Of a stretch of 31,095 bases of DNA, positions 1 to 6,526 are shown one piece after another. The notes under the pieces are model-generated. The model saw only the letters and a list, made by a program, of their open reading frames with translations, made no database searches and was not told where the DNA came from. The position numbers and the translations under genes were made by a program. Numbering within the stretch: the stretch's first letter is position 1; each line of letters starts with the position of its first letter. The stretch is from Nitrosomonas sp. (lineage in GTDB: Bacteria > Pseudomonadota > Gammaproteobacteria > Burkholderiales > Nitrosomonadaceae), in the NCBI GenBank assembly GCA_005779435.1, contig SXJH01000172.1, positions 1 to 31,095 of the forward strand, read 5' to 3'.

Positions 1-255
1 AACGGCGTGCTGATCTATGTTTTGCTCGCGGATCGCGATGTCGAGATCGTCGCGGATCGAGGCATCAGCGCGAAAGTCCCGGAATCGGAATGGGAAGCCG
101 TTTGCCGTACGATGGAATCCGCATTCCGGCAACGGCAATTCGAAACCGGCGCTATCGAAGGCATTCGGGCCATTGGCCGACATCTGGCAACGCATTTTCC
201 GCCGGATGAAGGCAAAAGCCGAAATGAGCTTCCCAATAAACCGGTGGTGCTGTGA
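1..255 (+). CDS. TPM-domain protein, C-terminal part (5' end outside window)
   Basis: The reading frame is open from the first base, so the start lies upstream of the window. The visible 84 residues match the end of the TPM domain (TPM_phosphatase/Psb32 fold): the pattern NGVLIYVLLADRDVEIVADR, a central helix, and the typical tail with HFPPDEGKSRNELPNKPVVL. TPM proteins are membrane-linked or extracytoplasmic, often next to LemA genes, and their biochemical role is not settled. No membrane segment is visible in this part. The stop TGA overlaps the ATG of the hydrogenase maturation protease (TGATG), so the two genes are probably co-transcribed. The family call is from recognition of sequence patterns only. 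Confidence 0.75.
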   Translation, partial: NGVLIYVLLADRDVEIVADRGISAKVPESEWEAVCRTMESAFRQRQFETGAIEGIRAIGRHLATHFPPDEGKSRNELPNKPVVL

Positions 256-689
256 TGCGGCTGCTATTCGGTTACGGCAATCCGGGGCGCGGAGACGATG
301 CGCTGGGGCCGTTGCTGATCGAACGCATTGAGCAATGCCGCCTTGCCGATACCGCATGCCTCACCGATATGCAGTTGCTGATCGAGCATGCCACCGATCT
401 GGCGGGATTCGACCGGATTTTGTTCGTCGATGCGGATGTGTCGTGCGCGGAACCTTTTGAATTTTCAACCGTACAAGCCAAGCAAGACGACAGTTATACC
501 AGCCACGCCTTGACACCGGCTGCATTACTGTTTATTTATCAGCAAGTCTATCGCCGTGCTGCGCCCGAGGCTTTTTTGCTGCGCATTCGCGGTTATGCGT
601 TTGAACTGGGCAATCCGTTGAGCGAACGGGCTCAACATAACCTGAAGGCAGCCATTGTCAAGGTGCGGCAATGGCACGCCGAACACTAA
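255..689 (+). CDS. [NiFe]-hydrogenase maturation protease (HyaD/HycI, peptidase M52 family)
   Basis: This family of about 150 residues clips the C-terminal peptide from the nickel-loaded large subunit of [NiFe] hydrogenase, the last maturation step in the cytoplasm. The start GYGNPGRGDDALGP (residues 6-19) is the family signature and holds the first metal-binding acidic residue. LFVDADVS near residue 55 carries the second acidic residue, and SHALTPAALL near residue 80 supplies the histidine. The end, with FELGNPLSERAQHNL, is also family-typical. ATG at 255 overlaps the previous stop; a GTG at 252 is a less likely start. Hydrogenase accessory genes hupE, hypA and hypB follow. It could be a HoxW-type protease for a soluble bidirectional hydrogenase, but the large subunit is not visible, so I give no symbol. 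Confidence 0.88.
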   Translation: MRLLFGYGNPGRGDDALGPLLIERIEQCRLADTACLTDMQLLIEHATDLAGFDRILFVDADVSCAEPFEFSTVQAKQDDSYTSHALTPAALLFIYQQVYRRAAPEAFLLRIRGYAFELGNPLSERAQHNLKAAIVKVRQWHAEH

Positions 690-694
690 CGTCC

Positions 695-1288
695 ATGAAA
701 ATAAACCATTCATCGATTTTCTTTTTCACCGCGCTAACCGTTCCGGCATTGGCTATCGCCCACACCGGCGATGGCCCGCACAACGGTATTTTGCACGGAT
801 TCTCGCATCCGTTCAGCGGCTTGGATCATGTACTGGCGATGGTCGCGGTCGGGTTATGGGCTGCGCAACTGCAAGGGCGTGCAATCTGGCTGATGCCCTT
901 GGTTTTTGTCGCCGTCATGGGGCGGGGCGGGTTGCTGGGTATGGTAACGCTGCCGACGGCTCTCGCCGAGCATGGCATCATGCTGTCGCTGCTGATTCTC
1001 GGCGCCTTGCTGGCTTGGCGCAAGCATTTGCCGCTTGGCGTCGGCATCGGTTTGATCGCTCTGTTCGCGCTCAGCCACGGTTACGCGCACGGCAGCGAAA
1101 TGCCGCCGGATATTTCGCTGTTAACCTACGCGGCCGGATTCATGCTCGCCACGCTGCTGCTGCATTTGATCGGCATCGGCTTGGCGCTATGGTTCAGAAG
1201 CCAATCGCATATCGTTTGGATACGTTTTGGCGGTATCATGATCGCCGGGTACGGCGGATTCTTGACGATTCAGTCCATTGCGGGATGA
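695..1288 (+). CDS. hupE: HupE/UreJ-family nickel transporter
   Basis: A hydrophobic protein of 197 residues. It begins with a signal-like segment (residues 1-24, ending ALAIAHTGDG), followed by the family motif HPFSGLDHVLAM near residue 36, which carries the conserved His and Asp proposed to handle nickel. About five further membrane segments follow. A second conserved motif, ALSHGYAHGSEMP, lies near residue 130. HupE proteins are secondary carriers that bring nickel (sometimes cobalt) into the cell for hydrogenase or urease. The chosen ATG lies 5 bp after the protease stop; an in-frame ATG at 671 would overlap the protease and put a charged stretch before the signal-like segment, so 695 is preferred. 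Its place between protease and hypA supports the hydrogenase assignment over urease. Confidence 0.88.
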   Translation: MKINHSSIFFFTALTVPALAIAHTGDGPHNGILHGFSHPFSGLDHVLAMVAVGLWAAQLQGRAIWLMPLVFVAVMGRGGLLGMVTLPTALAEHGIMLSLLILGALLAWRKHLPLGVGIGLIALFALSHGYAHGSEMPPDISLLTYAAGFMLATLLLHLIGIGLALWFRSQSHIVWIRFGGIMIAGYGGFLTIQSIAG

Positions 1289-1291
1289 CCG

Positions 1292-1633
1292 ATGCATGAA
1301 CTGTCGCTCGCCGAAAGCTTGCTGCAAGTTATTGAAGATGCCGCACGCGAACAGCAATTCTCGCGCGTCAAAACCGTGTGGCTGGAAATCGGGCAACTGG
1401 CGTGTGTCGAGCAGGAATCGCTGCGGTTTTTTTTCGACGCAGTGAAAGCGGACAGCATAGCACGGCAAGCCAGGCTGGAAATCGTCGCCATCGCGGGACA
1501 AGCCCGGTGCGAGAACTGCAATCGAAATTGCGGCATCGAAACCTACCATGCCGCGTGCCCGTACTGCGGTCAGTATGCCTTAAGCGTCACGCAAGGCGAG
1601 GAAATGCGGATTAAAGAATTGGAAGTGGAATAG
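1292..1633 (+). CDS. hypA: HypA, hydrogenase nickel-insertion metallochaperone
   Basis: 113 residues, the usual HypA length. The invariant start MHELSL includes His2, the nickel ligand. The zinc-binding domain has CxxC pairs at Cys73/Cys76 and Cys89/Cys92, with an extra Cys80. HypA works with the GTPase HypB to load nickel into the hydrogenase large subunit. The gene starts 3 bp after hupE and ends 12 bp before hypB, consistent with one operon. Nothing looks damaged. Confidence 0.96.
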   Translation: MHELSLAESLLQVIEDAAREQQFSRVKTVWLEIGQLACVEQESLRFFFDAVKADSIARQARLEIVAIAGQARCENCNRNCGIETYHAACPYCGQYALSVTQGEEMRIKELEVE

Positions 1634-1645
1634 AGGAACCGACAC

Positions 1646-2518
1646 ATGTGTACAACTTGCGGCTGCGGCGTTGGGCAAACGCATATCAACGGCAAACCGG
1701 TACAAACGCGTCATCGCGCCGCTCAATCGGTGCGCTTTCGCGCGCCGGAAAGCCACGACACCCATCGCGCCACGGAAACGATGCATTTCGGCAACGGCAT
1801 CGCGGGTACGCACGCCCCCGGCATGAGCCAAGCGCGCATGGTCAAAATCGAGCGCGATATTCTGGCGGCAAACAACCGCTGGGCGGAACAAAATCGCCGT
1901 TATTTCTCGGCGCACGGCATTTTTGCGCTGAATCTGGTTTCCAGTCCGGGTTCGGGCAAAACCACGCTGCTGGTGAACACGATTGAGCGCATGCGCGACC
2001 AATTTCCGATTGCCGTGATCGAAGGCGATCAGCAAACCGATCGCGACGCCGCCCGGATACGCGCCACCGGCGTTGCGGCGCTGCAAATCAATACCGGCAA
2101 GGGTTGTCATCTGGATGCGCTGATGATCGGCCGCGCATTGCAGCAATTGGCTGTGCCGGATAACGGTTTGTTGTTCATCGAGAACGTCGGCAACCTGGTG
2201 TGCCCCTCCGGCTTCGATTTGGGCGAAGAGCATAAAGTGGAGATCCAGTCGGAGACCGAAGTCGAGGACAAACCGCTCAAAAATCCCGACATGTTTCACT
2301 CCGCCGATCTGATGCTGCTGAACAAATGCGATGTGCTGCCTCATCTGAATTTCGATACCGATTTGGCCATCGGTTATGCGCATCGCGTTCATCCCGGTTT
2401 GCCGGTGATTCGACTCTCCGCGACGCAAGGCGACGGCATGCAGGCTTGGTGCGATTGGCTCGCCGCCAATTGCCGCCGGGTTGCTGCGAACGCAAACTCG
2501 ATGGAAACCGGATTTTAG
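1646..2518 (+). CDS. hypB: HypB, hydrogenase nickel-incorporation GTPase
   Basis: 290 residues. The N terminus has the CTTCGCG motif (high-affinity nickel site of the CxxCGC type) followed by a linker with scattered histidines, but no long polyhistidine run. The GTPase domain shows a P-loop with GSGKTT at about residues 102-107, EGDQQTDRDA (switch I region), the metal-binding region ENVGNLVCPSGFDLGE, and NKCDVLPHL as the guanine-specificity motif near residue 225. An AGGA ribosome site precedes the ATG. HypB acts with HypA upstream. The usual neighbours hypC, hypD and hypE do not follow; instead a repeat and unrelated cargo separate this gene from hypF. Confidence 0.96.
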   Translation: MCTTCGCGVGQTHINGKPVQTRHRAAQSVRFRAPESHDTHRATETMHFGNGIAGTHAPGMSQARMVKIERDILAANNRWAEQNRRYFSAHGIFALNLVSSPGSGKTTLLVNTIERMRDQFPIAVIEGDQQTDRDAARIRATGVAALQINTGKGCHLDALMIGRALQQLAVPDNGLLFIENVGNLVCPSGFDLGEEHKVEIQSETEVEDKPLKNPDMFHSADLMLLNKCDVLPHLNFDTDLAIGYAHRVHPGLPVIRLSATQGDGMQAWCDWLAANCRRVAANANSMETGF

Positions 2519-2531
2519 GTTTTGCGCTTGG

Positions 2532-2684
2532 TTAACAGGCATATACGTTGAAAAACGTTTTCGAGGCAGCCGATGCAAGGCGAAAACAGGCGAAAAAGCG
2601 AAGTCTTAGCGTAATAAATGAGCATTTTGAGCCTGTTTTCAACACCGCAGCGGCAACACAGATAGTTTTTCAACAGCCTGTTAA
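2532..2684. repeat. MITE-like repeat, copy 1
   Basis: A 153-bp non-coding element with terminal inverted repeats: TTAACAGGC, a few bases, then GTTGAAAAAC at the left, and the complement GTTTTTCAACAGCCTGTTAA at the right. Inner inverted blocks AAAACAGGC and GCCTGTTTT suggest the transcript folds into a long hairpin. A close copy lies at 9649-9796. It has no coding capacity and would need a transposase in trans. It follows the hypB stop by 13 bp and may act as its terminator (inference). Confidence 0.8.
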
Positions 2685-2803
2685 TAAATTTTAATTCGTT
2701 TTTAATCAAGTGGTTATTGGTGCAACGTGACAGTCATTAATGTCATTGGAGAGATTCGAGCTATATCAGGCAAAGCAGCGAATCTCAAAGCTTCTCCACG
2801 AAG

Positions 2804-3130
2804 TTACTTTGCATGAGCATCCAGTCTTTGCGGCGTCAGGCGATACCCCATCGCGTTCATAATGGCATTAATACTTTCAAATCTAGGATTGCCATTTTCC
2901 GATAATGCTTTTTGTATGCCATTTCGCGTAATTCCTGTCTCCAGCGATAACGCTGTAACGCCTTTGACACGGGCAATCATGCGCAATTGAGCGAGTAGGG
3001 CGGCAGTACGCCCATCCTTTGCGTACTCTTCGAAAGCCGTAGTGAGATATCCGTCAATCTCGTCAGGATGATTGCGGTAATATTCTTCCTCACTGTCATC
3101 TAATGTTTTGTATGTTCGTTCTTTAGCCAT
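2804..3130 (-). CDS. Antitoxin of a HigBA-like (HI1419/HI1420-type) module
   Basis: 108 residues, starting at the ATG of MAKERTYKTL. The N-terminal part has charged residues and DGYLTTAFEEYAKDG. The C-terminal half is a helix-turn-helix: residues around GVTALSLETGITRNGIQKAL, followed by the ending FESINAIMNAMGYRLTPQ. This pattern fits the 'addiction module antidote protein' family downstream of HI1419-like toxins. Its first 8 bases overlap the end of the toxin gene, so translation is coupled and the order is toxin first. Antitoxins of this kind neutralise the toxin and often repress their own promoter. Confidence 0.88.
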   Translation of the reverse strand: MAKERTYKTLDDSEEEYYRNHPDEIDGYLTTAFEEYAKDGRTAALLAQLRMIARVKGVTALSLETGITRNGIQKALSENGNPRFESINAIMNAMGYRLTPQRLDAHAK

Positions 3131-3461
3131 TGTTTTTATAATCCTTCCAATATTCCTTGGCGTTTTTAATATCTTGGCTCTGGCTGTCTTTGTCGCCGCC
3201 ACATAGCAAAACGACGATATTGTCGGCATTTTCGCCAAAATAAACCCGGTATCCAGGGCCGAAAAACATTCGTAACTCTAAAATGCCTTCTCCTACCGAA
3301 TGACAATCGCCATAAAGACCTTCGGCCAATCGCCGGATACGTGCTCTGATTCGCTGTTGATTCTTTTTATCTTTTAAATTATCGATCCAATCGCGATAAG
3401 GCTCATGGCCGAACTCATCTGCATAGATAATGATTTGTTTTGTTTGTGTCGCTTGAGTCAA
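3123..3461 (-). CDS. RelE/HigB-superfamily toxin (addiction module killer protein)
   Basis: 112 residues. Recognisable family features are FGHEPYRDWIDNL near the N terminus, a basic helix RIRARIRRLAEG, then GDCHSVGEGILELRMFFGPGYRVYF and VLLCGGDKDSQSQDIKNAKEYW. Toxins of this family are usually mRNA interferases acting on the ribosome. The reading frame has no ATG in its first part; the only reasonable start is TTG at 3461, after an A-rich stretch. The gene overlaps the antitoxin by 8 bp. The pair is AT-richer than the hyp genes around it, which suggests acquisition by transfer. Confidence 0.88.
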   Translation of the reverse strand: MTQATQTKQIIIYADEFGHEPYRDWIDNLKDKKNQQRIRARIRRLAEGLYGDCHSVGEGILELRMFFGPGYRVYFGENADNIVVLLCGGDKDSQSQDIKNAKEYWKDYKNNG

Positions 3462-3557
3462 TCTTTTTATTCTTTATCGTATCTATACACAAGAAGTGCA
3501 TATTATATTATGCATCCTTATCAAATTAAGGCCAAGCAAAATTCCAACACTAGATTA

Positions 3558-4178
3558 TTATTGATAAATAGCATTATTGTGAAATAGCCAACCATGCGTA
3601 TGAATTCCATCTGGATCGTGATGTGTCCAATGAATCACGCCTCCTTTGTCATTCCATTCATATTCACCGAAAAACTCGATTTGATCATTCAAAGATAATC
3701 CATCAATCCTCGGTGCCAAATCGATATTGTGAGAAATTAATAACGTCTGACCCGATTTTAGTTCGATGATAAACCTTTGGTGACGATCCCCATTGAGATC
3801 ATCCGCCAATAACGAAATGACCGTTCCAGTTCCGTAAACCTGTACATTGCTTTGGCCTTCATTAAATAATTTGGCCAATAAATCATCCCCATCGGGTTCT
3901 AATGCAACAAAATCAGCAATTACACCGGCCTTCAATAATCCATTAAAGACATTGCCATACACATAGACATCAAAGTCTTTGGTTCCGATATAAATATCGG
4001 TATCAGGATAATATCGCGCTAAATATCCATTTAATGCGATGGTTTTTGTTTCAGCGGAATTGAAGAATTGTGGATAGGATTTTTCGGCAAAATCAAATAA
4101 CTTATTGCTATTTGCTAAAAAATTTTCTGTAAATGATATTGATGGAATTAATAACCAAAAAAGCAAAATAAATTTCAC
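3558..4178 (-). CDS. Secreted DUF3465-domain protein
   Basis: 206 residues with a GTG start and a likely signal peptide (MKFILLFWLLIPSISF). Residues about 25-95 form a small domain (FDFAEKSYPQFF, then YPDTDIYIGTKDFDVYVYG) that recurs in secreted or lipid-anchored proteins of aquatic bacteria. Residues about 110-206 match DUF3465: GTVISLLADD, RHQRFIIELKSGQTLLISHN, LAPRIDGL, EYEWNDKGGVIHWTHHDPDG and a GW-containing end. DUF3465 is thought to be OB-fold-like but has no known function. The gene is AT-rich like the toxin-antitoxin pair beside it, and unlike the hydrogenase genes. Confidence 0.8.
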   Translation of the reverse strand: MKFILLFWLLIPSISFTENFLANSNKLFDFAEKSYPQFFNSAETKTIALNGYLARYYPDTDIYIGTKDFDVYVYGNVFNGLLKAGVIADFVALEPDGDDLLAKLFNEGQSNVQVYGTGTVISLLADDLNGDRHQRFIIELKSGQTLLISHNIDLAPRIDGLSLNDQIEFFGEYEWNDKGGVIHWTHHDPDGIHTHGWLFHNNAIYQ

Positions 4179-4528
4179 AACAAAATATCAATCCCTAAAA
4201 AATGACTTCTCATTCTTTTGAAAAGTCATATGAATATTGAATTTTTGAAAAAGATACAGGACAAAAATCGCTAATACGTTAATTACGGCATGAATCTAAT
4301 ATCTCTGAATGAATTGACACAACAGCTTTGCTCTTGTGTATAAAAAATAACAGACTGGCTATGCCAGACTGTTTTGGCGGGTTAATTCGGATCTAATGAG
4401 GATTGCTTGAGAGGTAAATTCAGAAATGATTTCTGATTGTGGATCAATAAAAGATACTAAGAAACGTGACAAATCTGACGATTGTTGGCGAGTGTTGGCG
4501 AGAGTAATGTTAATTAAAACAATGTATT
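4179..4528. other. Intergenic region between DUF3465 and hypF
   Basis: 350 bp with no convincing gene on either strand. It should hold the promoter for the minus-strand DUF3465 gene and any separate promoter for hypF. It contains a hairpin at 4349-4373 and two tandem copies of the 10-mer TGTTGGCGAG at 4483-4502, just upstream of hypF. No strong -35/-10 pair could be assigned. Confidence 0.6.
4349..4373. terminator. Hairpin, possible terminator or operator
   Basis: Arms AACAGACTGGC and GCCAGACTGTT with a 3-base loop and one mismatch in 11 pairs. On the minus strand the stem is followed by TTATTTTTTAT, the T-tract expected of an intrinsic terminator. On the plus strand only TT follows. No minus-strand gene lies directly upstream of it, so it may block antisense transcription from hypF or be a protein-binding site. 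Confidence 0.4.
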
Positions 4529-5659
4529 ATGATGCCTGTTGATCCGCAAGACACCGTTATTCCGCTTGCAAGCGACGGCCCCGCCGTTCTCTCCTGCGGC
4601 GCCTGGCTGAAAAATACCGTTTGTTTGACGCAAGGAAACCGCGCGTATGTTTCGCCGCCGATCGGCGATCTTGCCACCGCCGATGCGCGCAATCGCTTCG
4701 ATCGAACCGTGCAGCGCCTGTGCCAAGATTATTCGGTTAAGCCTGAAGTCGTCGCGCACGACTTGCACCCGGATTTTTACAGCACGCAGTTTGCGCAACG
4801 GTTTGCCGAGCAACACGGCATTCCCGCGCTGGCGGTGCAACACCATCACGCCCATATCGCCGCCGTTTGCGCCGAACATCGCATCGATCAGCCGGTATTG
4901 GGGCTGGCGCTGGACGGTGTCGGATTGGGGACGGATAACACGCCTTGGGGCGGCGAATTGTTGCGGGTCGATGGCGCGCAATTTCAGCGGCTCGGCCATC
5001 TCGCTGCGCTGGCTTTGCCCGGCGGCGACCGCGCCGCGCAAGAGCCGTGGCGCATGGCCGCTGCCGCGCTGGACCGGTTGAAGCGTCGCGATGAAATCGC
5101 GCAACGCTTTTCCGCTCAACCGGCGGCAAGCACCGTCGCCGCCATGCTGGCGCGCAACCTCAATTGCCCGCCAACCTCCAGCATGGGGCGGTTATTCGAC
5201 GCGGCGGCGGGTTTGCTGGGTGTTAGCTTGATTCAGGCGCATGAAGCGCAAGCAGCGATGCAATTGCAGCAACTTGCCGAGCAGTATGGCGCTGTCCCGG
5301 CATTAGCCGATGGTTATCGCATCGCTGCGGATAATGATCTGGATTTTTCGCCGCTGCTGGCGGCATTGATCGATTGCCGCGATACCGGTTGCGATGTTGC
5401 TTACGCAGCCGCGCTATTCCATGCCACGCTGAGCGACGGTCTGGCGGCGTGGCTGGAACAGGCGGCGCAACATCATCGAATCACCTTGCTGGCATTCGGC
5501 GGCGGCTGTTTTCACAATGCCGTGCTGAAACGCGGTTTGATTGACCGCTTATCCGCAACAGGCTTGCAACTGCTATTCCCAAAAGCAATGCCTCCCGATG
5601 ACAGCAGCATTTCCTTGGGGCAAGCTTGGGTAGCTCAGCGGCAATCCGGTTTTACCTGA
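4529..5659 (+). CDS. hypF: Short HypF, Kae1-like carbamoyltransferase part only
   Basis: 376 residues, about half the usual HypF length near 750. Everything visible matches the C-terminal Kae1-like half: CGAWLKNTVCL, IGDLATADA, HDLHPDFYST, the metal site VQHHHAHIAAV (His105-His109), LALDGVGLGTDNTPWGGELL, GRLFDAAAGLLG and AFGGGCFHNAVL. The acylphosphatase, double zinc-finger and YrdC-like domains are missing. HypF makes the carbamoyl group that HypE turns into cyanide for the active-site iron. A similarly short HypF1 is known from the soluble-hydrogenase cluster of Ralstonia eutropha, so this is probably a natural short form, not simple decay, since all motifs are intact. No clear ribosome site is seen before the two adjacent ATG codons. 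Confidence 0.9.
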   Translation: MMPVDPQDTVIPLASDGPAVLSCGAWLKNTVCLTQGNRAYVSPPIGDLATADARNRFDRTVQRLCQDYSVKPEVVAHDLHPDFYSTQFAQRFAEQHGIPALAVQHHHAHIAAVCAEHRIDQPVLGLALDGVGLGTDNTPWGGELLRVDGAQFQRLGHLAALALPGGDRAAQEPWRMAAAALDRLKRRDEIAQRFSAQPAASTVAAMLARNLNCPPTSSMGRLFDAAAGLLGVSLIQAHEAQAAMQLQQLAEQYGAVPALADGYRIAADNDLDFSPLLAALIDCRDTGCDVAYAAALFHATLSDGLAAWLEQAAQHHRITLLAFGGGCFHNAVLKRGLIDRLSATGLQLLFPKAMPPDDSSISLGQAWVAQRQSGFT

Positions 5660-5664
5660 AATAA

Positions 5665-6516
5665 CTACAACCGCCACACCAGCAATGCTTGCGCGACGTT
5701 TTCTTCTGTGTTCGATCCCAATTTATGGCTCCAATACTGCCACTCGGTACCGATGAAGACCCTTTTTGATTTGTTTAGCAACAATTCGCCAATGTCATAG
5801 CGTATTTGTATTTGACTAAAAAACCACGCATGCACCTGCCCGAATGGATTGCGGCGCTCGCCGATATATTCGGCGTGGCCTTCGATGCTGAAGCTGGCGT
5901 TGAACAGCTTGAACGGGTACTGGCCGTTGATATCGATCATGAAGCTGTCGTTTTCTTTGATGTTGCGATCGCTGTAATCGACATACGCAGTGATATCGGC
6001 GTTTAGAAATGTAAAACCCGGCAAATCCCAGGAAATTCGCAAACCGGGCAAATATTTCAACATGCCGGGGGTGGGCGCCCAGTTGACACCCATCAGCAAG
6101 CCGAAATCCTTGATAGGGCCGACAGCAAGGTCAACCCCCGTTAATTTACTCAAACTGAGACTGCCGTAATATTCGCCGTAATAGTCCATTTTTCCTTGAT
6201 GCGGCATCAAGGTATCGAAGAACAGAAAATTGTTGCCATAGCGCCAGCCGTTGATATGCTGAAGAGTCATCACCGATGTGTTGGCTTCCGGCTGCTGCAG
6301 AAACGGTTGTTTCAGTCTTCCGTATTGATAATGCAGTTCCGTAATGCTCCAATCGAAACCGTAAGATTTTGTTGAAAGTTGCATCAAAACCAAACCGAGC
6401 AGCCAAGATAGCCGTTGTCGCGGTGCTTTGCAGGCTCGCTGTTGTCGATCGTTTGTCAGTATCAACGAATATGCAGTATCTTGAGTCGTTTCAGCCGATA
6501 AGCCGCAGCAACGCAT
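5665..6516 (-). CDS. Tsx/OmpK-like outer-membrane protein
   Basis: 283 residues from the ATG at 6516. A hydrophobic stretch ending in LLGLVLMQLSTKSYGF looks like a signal peptide but sits about 37 residues in, so the true start may be a later TTG codon near 6467. The mature part has alternating aromatic and polar strands (HINGWRYGNNFLFFD, YYGEYYGSLSLSKL, GLRISWDLPGFTFLNADITA) and ends IGTEWQYWSHKLGS then LLVWRL with a terminal aliphatic/aromatic pattern. This fits the nucleoside-channel Tsx/OmpK beta-barrel family. The gene starts about 10 bp after the histidine kinase stop and may be co-transcribed with it. It runs toward hypF with a gap of only 5 bp. Confidence 0.75.
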   Translation of the reverse strand: MRCCGLSAETTQDTAYSLILTNDRQQRACKAPRQRLSWLLGLVLMQLSTKSYGFDWSITELHYQYGRLKQPFLQQPEANTSVMTLQHINGWRYGNNFLFFDTLMPHQGKMDYYGEYYGSLSLSKLTGVDLAVGPIKDFGLLMGVNWAPTPGMLKYLPGLRISWDLPGFTFLNADITAYVDYSDRNIKENDSFMIDINGQYPFKLFNASFSIEGHAEYIGERRNPFGQVHAWFFSQIQIRYDIGELLLNKSKRVFIGTEWQYWSHKLGSNTEENVAQALLVWRL

Positions 6517-6526
6517 TCGAATACGC

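Noticed and set aside
655..1299. Plus-strand open frame covering hupE in another frame
   Set aside because: Arg/Ala/His-rich translation with no pattern, while hupE has clear motifs.
1580..2578. Minus-strand open frame of over 300 codons opposite hypB
   Set aside because: It mirrors hypB in a GC-rich gene and its translation shows no family pattern.
4529..5659. Short hypF as a decaying pseudogene
   Set aside because: All motifs of the Kae1-like domain are intact, and a natural short HypF1 is known in another betaproteobacterium.
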